From assembly GCA_024233935.1 (NCBI GenBank), contig JACKOY010000027.1, forward strand, positions 1 to 51,403: DNA of 51,403 bases, given 5' to 3'. This DNA comes from Spirochaetales bacterium (lineage in GTDB: Bacteria > Spirochaetota > Leptospiria > Leptospirales > Leptonemataceae). Of this stretch, positions 41,703 through 50,311 are shown piece after piece. The stretch's first letter is position 1; each line of letters begins with the position of its first letter. Position numbers and translations under genes: made by a program. The notes below the pieces were generated by a model that was not told where the DNA came from, searched no databases, and was given only the letters and a program-made list of their open reading frames with translations.

Positions 41703-42473
41703 GTGAACTCGAAGCATTTTTCCCGCGCATGGATTCTATCCCTTGCACTGCTCCTGACATCTGGCCTGGCCTGGGCCGAGAGTGCCGAAACTCTTTACAA
41801 CCAGGCCCTCGAGCAAGATGATATGCGCGCCCTGCGCACGTTGGACCGGGCGCGGCGGCTCTCTCCGAACAATGACCGCATTCTTTTTCGCATTGGCTTT
41901 TTGTTTCACAAGATGAACCGGCGCCAGGAAGCTTCCGAGGCCTACACATCCGCCATTCGCGTAAATCCGTGCCACAGCCGTGCCCTGAACAACCTGGGCA
42001 ACATTGAACTGGATTCCGGAGAACCCGGGAAAGCCGAGCAGCTCTACCGACGGGCAATAGCCTGCGATGCGAACTTTCATTCGCCGCATTACAATCTGGC
42101 GAACATCCTGGGCGAGCGGGGAAGGGCAACCGAAGCCGTTCGGCACTACGAGGCGGCACTCGCCATCAATCCCGAGCATTCCCGAACCCATCACAACCTG
42201 GGACTGCTTTATATGCAGATTGCCCGTTCTCAGCCGCGGCCGGCCGAAAGCCCGGAGTACGCGAAGGCGAAACAACACCTCCTGCGCTCAATCGCGCTGA
42301 ACCCGCAATCGCCGGTCGCTCGTTTCAATGCAGGACAATTGCTGGAATTGGGAAACGAACCCGGACCGGCGACTGCAGAATACGAGGCCGCCCTGCGGCT
42401 TTTGCCCAATGAATCTGCCATGAAATCACGGGTGCGTCGGCGGCTGCAGGCCCTCCAACTGCAATCGCGTTAG
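41703..42473 (+). CDS. Exported TPR-repeat protein
   Basis: 256 residues from a GTG at 41703. The signal peptide (FSRAWILSLALLLTSGLAWA) is cut before ESAETLYNQA. About five TPR units follow, with consensus spacing and motifs such as RILFRIGFLFHKMNRRQEAS, ALNNLGNIELDSGEPGKAEQ and HYNLANILGERGRATEAVRH. The stop of a short upstream frame overlaps this GTG, so coupling to a leader peptide is possible. Convergent with the gene at 42534. Confidence 0.8.
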   Translation: MNSKHFSRAWILSLALLLTSGLAWAESAETLYNQALEQDDMRALRTLDRARRLSPNNDRILFRIGFLFHKMNRRQEASEAYTSAIRVNPCHSRALNNLGNIELDSGEPGKAEQLYRRAIACDANFHSPHYNLANILGERGRATEAVRHYEAALAINPEHSRTHHNLGLLYMQIARSQPRPAESPEYAKAKQHLLRSIALNPQSPVARFNAGQLLELGNEPGPATAEYEAALRLLPNESAMKSRVRRRLQALQLQSR

Positions 42474-42533
42474 TCGGCTGATCCGGTCGGCGCGCCGCGG
42501 GGCTCCGCAGTATCCGGCCGGCGTACATGCGGT

Positions 42534-44996
42534 TCAGACGCCGTAGAAATCCAGATTGTCTTTTAAATCCGACGGAATGTCGTCGCCGTACTTGCGGTAC
42601 TTGACTTCCAGTTCTTTGAGTTTTCGGTTTCGGATGTTCTTGAAGCGATTGTGAATGTCAGCGTAGGCCGGCTGGGCCGACAGATTATCACGAAGGTCTT
42701 TTGCAAAGGGCACGTGCTTGTACAGGATATTTCGCACAACCTTGTTGAGCTTCAGGACTCCCTGAGATTCGTACTTGATCCAGTTTATATAGTCGTTCGT
42801 AAAACGATCGCGGTCGTTTCGGAAGCGCTTGAATTCGGCTGCCAGTTTCTCCTTGAGCTCCGGGGACAGTTCACGGTTCTTTTTGAAGAACTGAACGTAG
42901 TCTGTGTAATCCGAGGTGATGGACGAGTTGGCCACGTTGTTCCAATCGGCGCCCATGATCGTTTTGGTCAGCTCCCACCGGAATGCGGCGACGGCCTCCA
43001 GAAGCAGCGTGTAGAGGTCGGCAGTGGCAAAGGTCGGGACTGAAATACGACCAGGGGAGCTTTTGCTTCTTCCGGATACATCCTGCCACATCATGACTTT
43101 GGTTCCGATCGAGGGCACCAGAATAAAGTGCGGGATAACCTGCTTTTGAACGAATTCCTTGAGGATACCTTTCTCCTCGTCGTTCAGGATTACTTCCCGG
43201 TGAAAGGCAGAGAAATCGACCTTAAGAACCTCGTCGATGGCGCTCGAAAGACTCTCGAAGGAAACAAAGGCTTTGTCCAGGGGGGTTGTGATGGCGTAGC
43301 GGGTCAGTATCGGAAAAGCAGTCGTCGGTGAGCCGGAAGTCAGACGGGTGTTGACCTCAAGGAAGTTCAAGATCTCATAGTGCACACGTCGTTCGGGCGT
43401 GTTGATGTCGTCCGGCATGTCGCTCTCGCGCTTCCACCCCAGATCTTTGTGGTCCATTTTCATTTTTTCGAAATAGGTCTGTCCCATTTCGTCAACCGAT
43501 GGCGGCACTTCCTTAGCCCGCACCATGTCAATCCACTCGGTAGCCCGGATGATCGGATAGCTGGCGCGCGTGTTATCTTCGTTTGTGTAGAGATAAGCCA
43601 GGTGCTCGTCATCCAGCATCTCGTCGTCGAAGAATCCGTACCGCAACATGAGCTTGATCATCTGCGGAACGTTGCCCTTTGATTCCGTATAGCGGTAGTA
43701 GGCCGCCTCGTAGGCTTTCCAGTAAGTTGTGGCGATGGCGCGACGCAACTTGCGCGGATCGCCGCCGGAATCGAGGGGGTTTTTTTCGGCCCGCAGCTTT
43801 TTCAGGTTCTCAAGAAGCTTCTTGGTCTCATCGGCCGGCATTTGCAGGAAGCCCATGATTTTGCCGGGAGCGCCGCTGAGTTCGTCTCGAATTTTCGAGG
43901 CATCGGCGCCGACGACGCTGACCGTCTCTTTTTGTTTCTCGACCTGCTTCACTTCCGAATTGGTTTTGAGAAAGGTTTCGATCTTTTTGAGAGCCGGCGA
44001 GACATCCGGATAGTCCACGCCCTGCAACTGCCGGTAGGTGCCCAGAACCGATTGTGAGCTGTCTCGGAGGAACTTCAGAATGGCGGAAAACTCGGCGATC
44101 GGCACGCTGGTGAAACCGGAATCCAGAAGATCCGAAAGCAAAAAGAACTTCTCTGCGTAGCAATAGTCTCCGTGGTATAGGTTTTCCAGAGCTGCGTCCA
44201 GGCTGTCCTGGAGTTGGTACAACTCCTGAACATTGTTCTCCTGAATGTGGGCAAGTCTGCGGCCGAGGCCTTCCAGAATCGCCAGATCGGCCTTGAACAT
44301 GGCTCCCTGTATGTTCGCCGGTAGCGCCAGAATGCGTCGCAGAAAATTGAACTCGCTCAGGTCAAACTGACTTTCAAATTCGTAGTTCTTCTTCAAGAGG
44401 CCGCTGTGGTCGGTCTGCAACCAGACTTCGGTGATGGGATCGGGTGGATGCCCGCCGCTTTGCTGGAACTCCGATACAGCGACCCGCGCCGCGCTGATGA
44501 CCGGGTCAATCAGATCGCCGGCCGCTTCCCCTTTGGTTTCAAACTGCTGGGGGTTGCACTTGTGGTAGGCGATGGCCAGATTATCCGTCATTGCCAGCAC
44601 CCGCGCCAGAAATCCGGAGTACTTGTTCAGGGTCTGCTGGCTCTGGAGCACTTCCTGGGCGAGCGAGCGTACAGCCATGACTCCGACGTTGAGTTTGCCC
44701 AGGATCAGTTTGGGAAAGGGGCCATTGGCGGGAAAGGCGCTGATGACCGTGTCCGCCGTCGTTACGTACTGCGCGTCGTAGCTCTGCCCCAGCAGGAGCG
44801 CCCCAAAGCCGGGGGTGCTGTTCTTTCCCAGCGTAAAAAGGCGCCTGCGTTTGCCGTTCAGTGCGACTTTGTTGAACGCACCTACCTGCCCATCGTGCAG
44901 CAGGCAGAGCAGCCCGGCCGGACGATCAGCTTCGAAAAGCACGGTTCCGGCCGGGACTTTTTTCTGCTGAATGGGCGTGGAACTATCAAGGGCCAT
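42534..44996 (-). CDS. Large protein with degenerate cyclic-nucleotide-binding domain
   Basis: 820 residues. Residues 10-115 follow the CRP/CNB beta-roll (KKVPAGTVLFEADRPAGLLC, then LLHDGQVGAFNKVAL, then FTLGKNSTPGFGALLLG). At the phosphate-binding cassette the usual FGE and Arg-x-Ala become FGALLLGQSYDAQYV, so both the Glu that contacts the ribose and the Arg that contacts the phosphate appear to be missing. The remaining 700 residues are charged, largely helical and of no recognised family (examples: VLQSQQTLNKYSGFLARVLA, LRRAIATTYWKAYEAAYYRY). No membrane segment. Large CNB proteins with such long helical tails are known in spirochaetes (general knowledge, not checked here). Whether it binds cAMP is doubtful. 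Confidence 0.65.
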   Translation of the reverse strand: MALDSSTPIQQKKVPAGTVLFEADRPAGLLCLLHDGQVGAFNKVALNGKRRRLFTLGKNSTPGFGALLLGQSYDAQYVTTADTVISAFPANGPFPKLILGKLNVGVMAVRSLAQEVLQSQQTLNKYSGFLARVLAMTDNLAIAYHKCNPQQFETKGEAAGDLIDPVISAARVAVSEFQQSGGHPPDPITEVWLQTDHSGLLKKNYEFESQFDLSEFNFLRRILALPANIQGAMFKADLAILEGLGRRLAHIQENNVQELYQLQDSLDAALENLYHGDYCYAEKFFLLSDLLDSGFTSVPIAEFSAILKFLRDSSQSVLGTYRQLQGVDYPDVSPALKKIETFLKTNSEVKQVEKQKETVSVVGADASKIRDELSGAPGKIMGFLQMPADETKKLLENLKKLRAEKNPLDSGGDPRKLRRAIATTYWKAYEAAYYRYTESKGNVPQMIKLMLRYGFFDDEMLDDEHLAYLYTNEDNTRASYPIIRATEWIDMVRAKEVPPSVDEMGQTYFEKMKMDHKDLGWKRESDMPDDINTPERRVHYEILNFLEVNTRLTSGSPTTAFPILTRYAITTPLDKAFVSFESLSSAIDEVLKVDFSAFHREVILNDEEKGILKEFVQKQVIPHFILVPSIGTKVMMWQDVSGRSKSSPGRISVPTFATADLYTLLLEAVAAFRWELTKTIMGADWNNVANSSITSDYTDYVQFFKKNRELSPELKEKLAAEFKRFRNDRDRFTNDYINWIKYESQGVLKLNKVVRNILYKHVPFAKDLRDNLSAQPAYADIHNRFKNIRNRKLKELEVKYRKYGDDIPSDLKDNLDFYGV

Positions 44997-45035
44997 GGGG
45001 TATATATGAATGTTGTCTGTAGGGAAACTATCGCT

Positions 45036-45809
45036 TCAATCTATATTTTTCGGCGGCGTCCTTCCGACTGGCTTCCAGGGCGCACCGGCCCGGGGACCCA
45101 GCAGAATCGAACCGACCCGTATCATGGTTGCACCCTCGGAAACAGCGACTTCCCAGTCCTGGGACATGCCCATGCTGAGCTCTTTTCCGGGCAGTAAGTC
45201 GTCGCGCAGCTCGCGCAAACGCCGAAACACCCGACGCGCTTCGTCCGGTGCGCCGCTTTCGGGCCCCATGGCCATGAGTCCGGCGCATTTGAGGCCTTCC
45301 GATTCGGGAAAATGCGGCGCAAGGGCACACAACTGATCGACTTCCATGCCCCCCAGTTTGCTTTCTTCATCGGTCAGGCGCACCTGAATCAGGTAGTGCA
45401 GCGGGGGAGGCGGCTGGCCCGTCTGGTTGCGGACAGTTGCCAAATAGCGATCCGCCGCCGCAGCCAGCACCCGAATGGCTTTTTCCGAGCTTGCGCCATG
45501 GACGTAATGAAATAGGCCCGGGATCTGTCGCGCCGCACCCGATTGCAACGGACCTATGTGGTGATAGATGGGCGTCGGGACCGGTGTCGGATGGTTCAGG
45601 TCAACGAGCGGGAATTTGTCGCGCGCCTCGTTCTGGCGATTTTCGGCGATATCGCTTATGCCCGCTTCCAACAGGGCCCGGATCGCCTCCGGGCCGTGGG
45701 TCTTGGTCACCCCGATGATGCGCACATCCGGGCGACCCAACTCCTGCAGACGCGTGCGCAGGGCGTGTACGCGGTCGGTTATCTCAGCCTGGTTCGGTAA
45801 AGGGCCCAC
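45036..45809 (-). CDS. YggS/PROSC-family pyridoxal-phosphate-binding protein
   Basis: 257 residues from a GTG at 45809. PLP-lysine is Lys36 in IIGVTKTHGPEA. The other family marks are IAENRQNEARDKF (ENRxQE-type), IYHHIGPLQSGAA (HxIGxLQ), and the phosphate site SMGMSQDWEVAVSEGATMIR followed by VGSILLGPR. The family has an alanine-racemase-like barrel without catalytic activity, and keeps PLP levels and amino-acid metabolism balanced. A start with GTG and only a weak ribosome-binding site suggests modest expression. It is upstream of, and on the same strand as, the CNB-protein gene. Confidence 0.92.
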   Translation of the reverse strand: MGPLPNQAEITDRVHALRTRLQELGRPDVRIIGVTKTHGPEAIRALLEAGISDIAENRQNEARDKFPLVDLNHPTPVPTPIYHHIGPLQSGAARQIPGLFHYVHGASSEKAIRVLAAAADRYLATVRNQTGQPPPPLHYLIQVRLTDEESKLGGMEVDQLCALAPHFPESEGLKCAGLMAMGPESGAPDEARRVFRRLRELRDDLLPGKELSMGMSQDWEVAVSEGATMIRVGSILLGPRAGAPWKPVGRTPPKNID

Positions 45810-45881
45810 GCTTGTCTCGCGATAGGTGGGCAGGGCAGGCGCCGTGTGGCTATTGAAAAAACGCCGATTCCGGCACGAACG

Positions 45882-46397
45882 TCAGCGGGTCAGCCGGGCA
45901 ACGCGCGCAGGATCGAGTTCTTTAAGGCCGTGGTTCTCGAAAAGCCGGGCCGCGTCCGCGGGCTGAATGGGCTTCTGTTCAAAATTCAGAGCGTAGAGGT
46001 TTTCCATTTCCACCTGAATGCTTTTCAGGCTGAGAACCAGCGATTCCATCGCCGTCTTCACGTTTCGTTCCACTTCGCCGCGCTGGATGGGGCCCGGGGA
46101 CGCTTCGGGAAATAGGGCTTCGTCGTTAAAACGCAGATCGGCATTGATGCGGTCCGGAAAGTCCCGCAGATAGGTCATACGAGCCTGCTCCCGGGAGTAC
46201 TCGGCCTGCACGCGGTTTAGATTGGACTGCAGGTGCAACACCCGGGCCTCCAGGGCGCCCTGTTGCATACCGGTGCCCTGGGCCGCCGCTTCGGATCGAC
46301 CGGACCCGCTTGTGCCGCCTGGCGTTCGGGGTTCCTGGCGCCGGTCCCGAAGGATGCTCTCGGCTGAATTGAGGATCGTTTTGCTCGATATTTCCAT
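45882..46397 (-). CDS. Coiled-coil protein of unknown function
   Basis: 171 residues from ATG 46397 (MEISSKTILNSAESIL). An ATG at 46442 would add 15 residues and reach into the inverted repeat. After a Ser/Gly/Thr-rich segment, a predicted coiled coil (ARVLHLQSNLNRVQAEYSRE) and a second helical part (NVKTAMESLVLSLKSIQVEM) are followed by a short globular tail. No signal peptide, no membrane segment and no known motif. It is divergent from sppA, with a perfect 9-bp inverted repeat between the starts. Confidence 0.6.
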   Translation of the reverse strand: MEISSKTILNSAESILRDRRQEPRTPGGTSGSGRSEAAAQGTGMQQGALEARVLHLQSNLNRVQAEYSREQARMTYLRDFPDRINADLRFNDEALFPEASPGPIQRGEVERNVKTAMESLVLSLKSIQVEMENLYALNFEQKPIQPADAARLFENHGLKELDPARVARLTR

Positions 46398-46422
46398 AAT
46401 GGCCGCCCGAGCTTCGTTATGT

Positions 46423-46451
46423 CGCGAAGAACTGGCAAGCAATTCTTCGCG
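46423..46451. promoter_or_regulatory. Perfect inverted repeat between divergent genes, candidate operator
   Basis: CGCGAAGAA (46423-46431), 11 bases, TTCTTCGCG (46443-46451). Both arms match exactly. It lies 26 bases before the minus-strand start at 46397 and 133 bases before the sppA start, as expected of a dimeric regulator's site. It matches no operator that I know. Confidence 0.4.
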
Positions 46452-46583
46452 CCCACAAAACTCCCTTTGAAGGTCGGCCGGGCGGGGCGCTCTTTTGAGG
46501 ACTTTTCGGGCCCTTTTCGAATTTTCTGTCCGGGCAAAAACGCTTTACAGGCCCGGAGGCCCCGGGCGCCTTCAAGACATAAT

Positions 46584-47567
46584 ATGGACCGATCGCGTAT
46601 CGTGGTGGCCCTGGCGATGGCATTTGCCGTCCTGGCCACCCTGCTCAGTATTGCGGGGATAGCGAGTCGCAGCAGCGATTCTCCATTCTCGGCCTCATCC
46701 GACAGCTTCTTCTCCGGGGGACGTTCCGGAATCGCTCTCATCGAGATCGATGGCGTGATTCAGGACGGCTATAGCTCTACGGGCGGAGCCACCGGCGCCG
46801 ACCTGATTGTGGAGCGCCTGCAGCAGTGTCGGGACAATCCCGGTGTGCGGGCCGTGCTGCTTTCCATCAACAGCCCGGGCGGGACCGTGGGCGCCACCAA
46901 GAAGATCTACGATGCGGTGATGGAGCTGCGCCGCCAGAAAAACGTCGTGGCCTCGATCTCGGACATTGCGGCCAGTGGCGGCTATTACGTAGCGAGCGCG
47001 GCCGATGGTATCTTTGCCTTCGAAGGTTCGATCATCGGCTCGATCGGTGTGATCATGCTGCGGCCAAACATTTCGGGTTTTTTGAACCAGTACGGAATTC
47101 GCGTGGAGGCCCTGCATGCCGGACGTTTCAAGGATTCTTCGTATCCGTTCCGGGAGCTCACGGAAGAAGAGCGTCAGATGTACAACCGCATTCTCGACGA
47201 CAGCTATCGACAGTTCATTCGCGACGTTTCTTTGGGACGCGACGTATCGGAATCGACCGTAAACGATTGGGCCGAGGGCCGGATCTTTTCGGGTTCTCAG
47301 GCCCGCGATCTGCGCATGATCACCGGGTTGGGAGGACGCGAGGCCGCCATCGCCTGGTTGAAGAATGAAAAGCTCAAGACCACGGATGAGCTGGAAATTC
47401 TGCGCCCGGAACCCAACTTCTGGGAGGAAATCCTGCGCGGCTCTCCTTTGGGCGGCGGCATGCGGGAGACGACGGCGTGGACCCAGGTGTTGCACGGGCC
47501 GGTGCTCTATCTGTACACCGGCGGTCCCGGAATTGCGGGCGACCTGATTCGGGAATTGGTGCGTTGA
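46584..47567 (+). CDS. sppA: Signal peptide peptidase SppA (short form)
   Basis: 327 residues from ATG 46584; a longer frame from 46419 has no supporting ribosome-binding site. Single N-terminal anchor (IVVALAMAFAVLATLLSIAG), then one ClpP-like protease unit: INSPGGTVGATKKIYDAV, catalytic Ser131 in IAASGGYYVAS and the general-base Lys183 in AGRFKDSSYPFRELTEEER. Length fits the short bacterial/archaeal SppA (about 300-330), not the 618-residue E. coli form. It degrades cleaved signal peptides in the inner membrane. It starts an operon with the next three genes, which overlap or lie within ten bases of each other. Confidence 0.92.
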   Translation: MDRSRIVVALAMAFAVLATLLSIAGIASRSSDSPFSASSDSFFSGGRSGIALIEIDGVIQDGYSSTGGATGADLIVERLQQCRDNPGVRAVLLSINSPGGTVGATKKIYDAVMELRRQKNVVASISDIAASGGYYVASAADGIFAFEGSIIGSIGVIMLRPNISGFLNQYGIRVEALHAGRFKDSSYPFRELTEEERQMYNRILDDSYRQFIRDVSLGRDVSESTVNDWAEGRIFSGSQARDLRMITGLGGREAAIAWLKNEKLKTTDELEILRPEPNFWEEILRGSPLGGGMRETTAWTQVLHGPVLYLYTGGPGIAGDLIRELVR

Positions 47568-48163
47568 TGCGCGAGTTTCTTATGAACCTGGTGAACGTCG
47601 CTTATCTGGCGTTCCAGTATCCGGCCGAACTGCCCACCCACCTGGAGCGGGGGGGCAAACTGACCGCCGAGAAGACCGTCGTCATCACTCTGGTGGCTCT
47701 CAGCATTGCGACCGGTTCCTACTACATGCGCGGACAGTACGCCTCGTCCTTCAGCGTCGTGATACCGACCCTGGCTGTCCTCATGGGTCTTTTGCTTTTG
47801 GTCGGTTCGCTGTTGCTGGGGGGTGTCATCGACATTTTGGTCGGTTTTGTGAGTCCTTCCAAAACCGGCCGCGCGGGCGACATGATGGCGATTGCTCTTT
47901 TTGCGGCCCTGCCGTTCATCTTCTTTTTGCCGGCCGCGGTGCCCGTACGCCTGTTGCCCTACCGGGGCGGCGTCATGTTCTTCGTCGAGCTGGTCCTTTC
48001 GGGCTGGTCTTTGTTCATCTTGTTGCGCGGCGTGCAGTTTCTTTACGAACTCAGCACTCGCCGGGCGATCGGCATTCTGGTTCGGGCCATGGCCGTGCTT
48101 GCTTTTTTTCCGGGCCTTCTTCTCGTGGCGGCCACTTCCATCTTCCTGCAGGTTCTCAACTAG
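47567..48163 (+). CDS. Yip1-like multi-pass membrane protein
   Basis: 198 residues. Its ATG overlaps the sppA stop (TGATG). Five membrane segments follow a short amphipathic N-terminus (MREFLMNLVNVAYLAFQYPA): VVITLVALSIATGSYYM, VVIPTLAVLMGLLLLVGSLL, MMAIALFAALPFIFFLPAAV, FFVELVLSGWSLFILLRGVQ, and VRAMAVLAFFPGLLLVAAT. The five-pass layout and the Pro-containing third segment resemble the Yip1 domain family. The family role in bacteria is unknown. It shares a transcript with sppA and surE. Confidence 0.68.
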   Translation: MREFLMNLVNVAYLAFQYPAELPTHLERGGKLTAEKTVVITLVALSIATGSYYMRGQYASSFSVVIPTLAVLMGLLLLVGSLLLGGVIDILVGFVSPSKTGRAGDMMAIALFAALPFIFFLPAAVPVRLLPYRGGVMFFVELVLSGWSLFILLRGVQFLYELSTRRAIGILVRAMAVLAFFPGLLLVAATSIFLQVLN

Positions 48164-48173
48164 CGGCGGGCCT

Positions 48174-48965
48174 TTGCGCATTCTCCTTTCCAACGACGAT
48201 GGGTTCGAAGCGAACGGACTGCGCTGCCTGAAGCGTGCTCTTGAGGCGGACGGTAAGCACGAACTATGGGTGGTCGCGCCCGATCGGGAACGCAGCGCCA
48301 CTTCTATGGCCCTTTCGATCTGGAGCGATCTACGCCTGCGACGGGTCGCCGAGCGGAGTTACACGGTGGATGGCTTTCCAGCCGATTGCGTAAATCTGGC
48401 CCTGCATGTGCCTGAAGAATTTCCGGCCTTTGACCTGGTCGTTTCGGGCGTAAATCATGGCCCGAATCTCGGGGATGACGTGCACTACAGTGGCACGGTG
48501 GCCGCGGCTCGCCAGGCCGCGTTGCACGACGTGCTCGCAATCGCCGTGAGCTCTCCGGTGCGTGACGAACTAAAAAAGACCGCCGATCTGGAACGCCCGG
48601 CCCGTTGGGTGGCCAACTGGATCGATCGGCATGCGGCCGATCTTTCCAAAGGCATCGTGTACAACGTTAACTATCCGCAGGAATCTGCCGACGTCGCGAT
48701 CGACGCCGATTTCCCGGCGGAACGTTACACGTATCAGGGCCGTCGCACGTACCATGACCGGTACCAGACGCGATCTGTACGGCATGACGAATGGATTGTT
48801 TCTTTGCTGGAGTCGGAAATGGGACACCGCCGGGAAGACCATTCAGATTTTGAGGCCATACTCGAGGGTCGCGTTTCCATCACGCCTTTGAGCACCTATA
48901 CCACTCACATAACGGAGCTACGTCGATGGTTTCACAGGACTCTGAGCGCGAGCACCGAATCCTAG
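48174..48965 (+). CDS. surE: 5'/3'-nucleotidase SurE
   Basis: 263 residues from a TTG at 48174, ten bases after the previous stop, giving the canonical start LRILLSNDDGFEANGL. Metal-binding residues are Asp8/Asp9 (NDDG), Ser in VVAPDRERSATSMALS, and Asn in VSGVNHGPNLGDDVHYSGTV. Length is typical (about 250-270). SurE dephosphorylates nucleoside monophosphates and is linked to stationary-phase survival. The next gene begins inside its last 40 bases. Confidence 0.93.
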   Translation: MRILLSNDDGFEANGLRCLKRALEADGKHELWVVAPDRERSATSMALSIWSDLRLRRVAERSYTVDGFPADCVNLALHVPEEFPAFDLVVSGVNHGPNLGDDVHYSGTVAAARQAALHDVLAIAVSSPVRDELKKTADLERPARWVANWIDRHAADLSKGIVYNVNYPQESADVAIDADFPAERYTYQGRRTYHDRYQTRSVRHDEWIVSLLESEMGHRREDHSDFEAILEGRVSITPLSTYTTHITELRRWFHRTLSASTES

Positions 48966-49612
48966 AGCGCATCCTGACGCTCAAACAGCTACGGGCCGAT
49001 GGCTTTGGCGGCCCGGCTGAATGCCATGAATTGGCGGTGGCCTACTATTGCCTGGGCAACTTCGCGCCGGCGCTCGAAAGCATCGACGAACTCGTCCGGA
49101 GTTACCCTGATTACGTCGAGATCGGGGCAGTATATGCGCTTCAGGCCCTGTTGTTGGTAGAAACCGCCGACTACGAACGCGCGGAGCCCCTGCTGGACCG
49201 GCGCATTGAACTCTATCCGACCGACACGAAACTGCGCGCCATGCGTGCGTTCGTCTTTGAAAAGACCGGCCGGGTGCGACAGGCGATTCAGGAACACCGA
49301 GCCATTCTGGATATGGATCCCGACAACCTGAACAGCCTGAATGGCCTGGGCTATCTGCTCGCGTTGCACGCCGAAAGCAAGGAAGAGCGCGAGGAAGCGC
49401 TGCGGGTGCTTTCCCGGGCCCTCAAAAGCAAACCCGAATACGCGCCGTATCTGGATTCCCTGGGGGTGTACTTCGCCGCCGATGGGGACTTTCGACGCGC
49501 TCACCGTGCGCTCATGAAAGCCCTGGAGATTGAGCCCGACAACGGAGAGGTCATTGACCATCTGCGTGAACTTGTGACGCGTATGCGGCGGTCCAGAGCA
49601 AAAAGTGATTGA
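48926..49612 (+). CDS. Cytoplasmic TPR protein
   Basis: 228 residues; GGAG lies about nine bases before ATG 48926, so the 40-base overlap with surE is likely genuine. No signal peptide. Five TPR units (ELAVAYYCLGNFAPALESID, ALQALLLVETADYERAEPLL, ALRVLSRALKSKPEYAPYLD and two others) fill almost the whole chain. It is the last gene of the sppA operon. A scaffold or adaptor role is the only inference possible. Confidence 0.78.
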   Translation: MVSQDSEREHRILERILTLKQLRADGFGGPAECHELAVAYYCLGNFAPALESIDELVRSYPDYVEIGAVYALQALLLVETADYERAEPLLDRRIELYPTDTKLRAMRAFVFEKTGRVRQAIQEHRAILDMDPDNLNSLNGLGYLLALHAESKEEREEALRVLSRALKSKPEYAPYLDSLGVYFAADGDFRRAHRALMKALEIEPDNGEVIDHLRELVTRMRRSRAKSD

Positions 49613-49663
49613 GACGCTGCCACCCCCTGCCACAAAACGTAACCATTTCTACCGGAGTCTTTC

Positions 49664-50254
49664 ATGAAACGAATGATTGCTGCCAGTCTCATCGCAGTTA
49701 CAGGTTATATTGGACTTGCCCAATGCCACGGTGGCTTCGTGCTGACGCGTAAGTTTGACGGCTTTGTCTCAAGCATTGGCAACAAATGGATTCGCTGGAT
49801 CGTGTTTCTGGTCGCTGCCATCCTGCAGCTGTACAGTTTGACGATCCTGGCCGACGTCGTTGTGCTTAACTCAATCGAATTCTGGACCGGAAGCAATCCG
49901 GTGGCCTTTAACTACGATGCAAACGGCCAATTTCGTCGACAGGTCACAGAAGATGGTGTAACCGCGGTGTTCACGTACAGTCGGTACGGAGAGCAGCTGC
50001 GCATTGACGTGCTGGCCAATGATGGTCGCAAGGCGCGCAATATCGTTCTGTTGCGGGAGCAACCGGGCCGCTTTTATACCGAACTGAACGGAAATCTGGT
50101 GCCGGTTGACGTCAACGAGTACCAGAACGAAAACGCGCGGCTCTTCGAAATCGAAGCTGCCGGCCGGACTCTCTATCAGAGCGAAGTTTCCGAGGCGGGA
50201 TACGAAGATCTGGTTGGTCGAGTGGGCCGACACGCCAGGGTGCACGGCCTCTAA
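49664..50254 (+). CDS. DUF3332 family lipoprotein
   Basis: 196 residues. The N-terminus (MKRMIAASLIAVTGYIGLAQ, then CHGGF) is a lipoprotein signal, with Cys in a lipobox-like LAQC. The DUF3332 core is plain: VLTRKFDGFVSSIGNKWIRW, then a membrane segment WIVFLVAAILQLYSLTILAD and the signature VVVLNSIEFWTGSNPVAF. The C-terminal half is beta-rich (TYSRYGEQLRIDVLA, RFYTELNGNLVPVDVNEY). Family function is unknown; members are envelope proteins. A rho-independent terminator follows at once. Confidence 0.85.
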   Translation: MKRMIAASLIAVTGYIGLAQCHGGFVLTRKFDGFVSSIGNKWIRWIVFLVAAILQLYSLTILADVVVLNSIEFWTGSNPVAFNYDANGQFRRQVTEDGVTAVFTYSRYGEQLRIDVLANDGRKARNIVLLREQPGRFYTELNGNLVPVDVNEYQNENARLFEIEAAGRTLYQSEVSEAGYEDLVGRVGRHARVHGL

Positions 50255-50278
50255 TCGGGCCCTCTCTGGCTGAAATAG

Positions 50279-50309
50279 CCCGCCGGCCATGGGGTCGGCG
50301 GGTTTTTTT
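50279..50309 (+). terminator. Rho-independent terminator after the DUF3332 gene
   Basis: CCCGCCG (50279-50285), a loop, CGGCGGG (50296-50302), then seven T residues (50303-50309). It is 25 bases after the stop codon at 50254 and stops just before the end of the convergent phosphatase gene. Confidence 0.88.
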
Positions 50310-50311
50310 GG

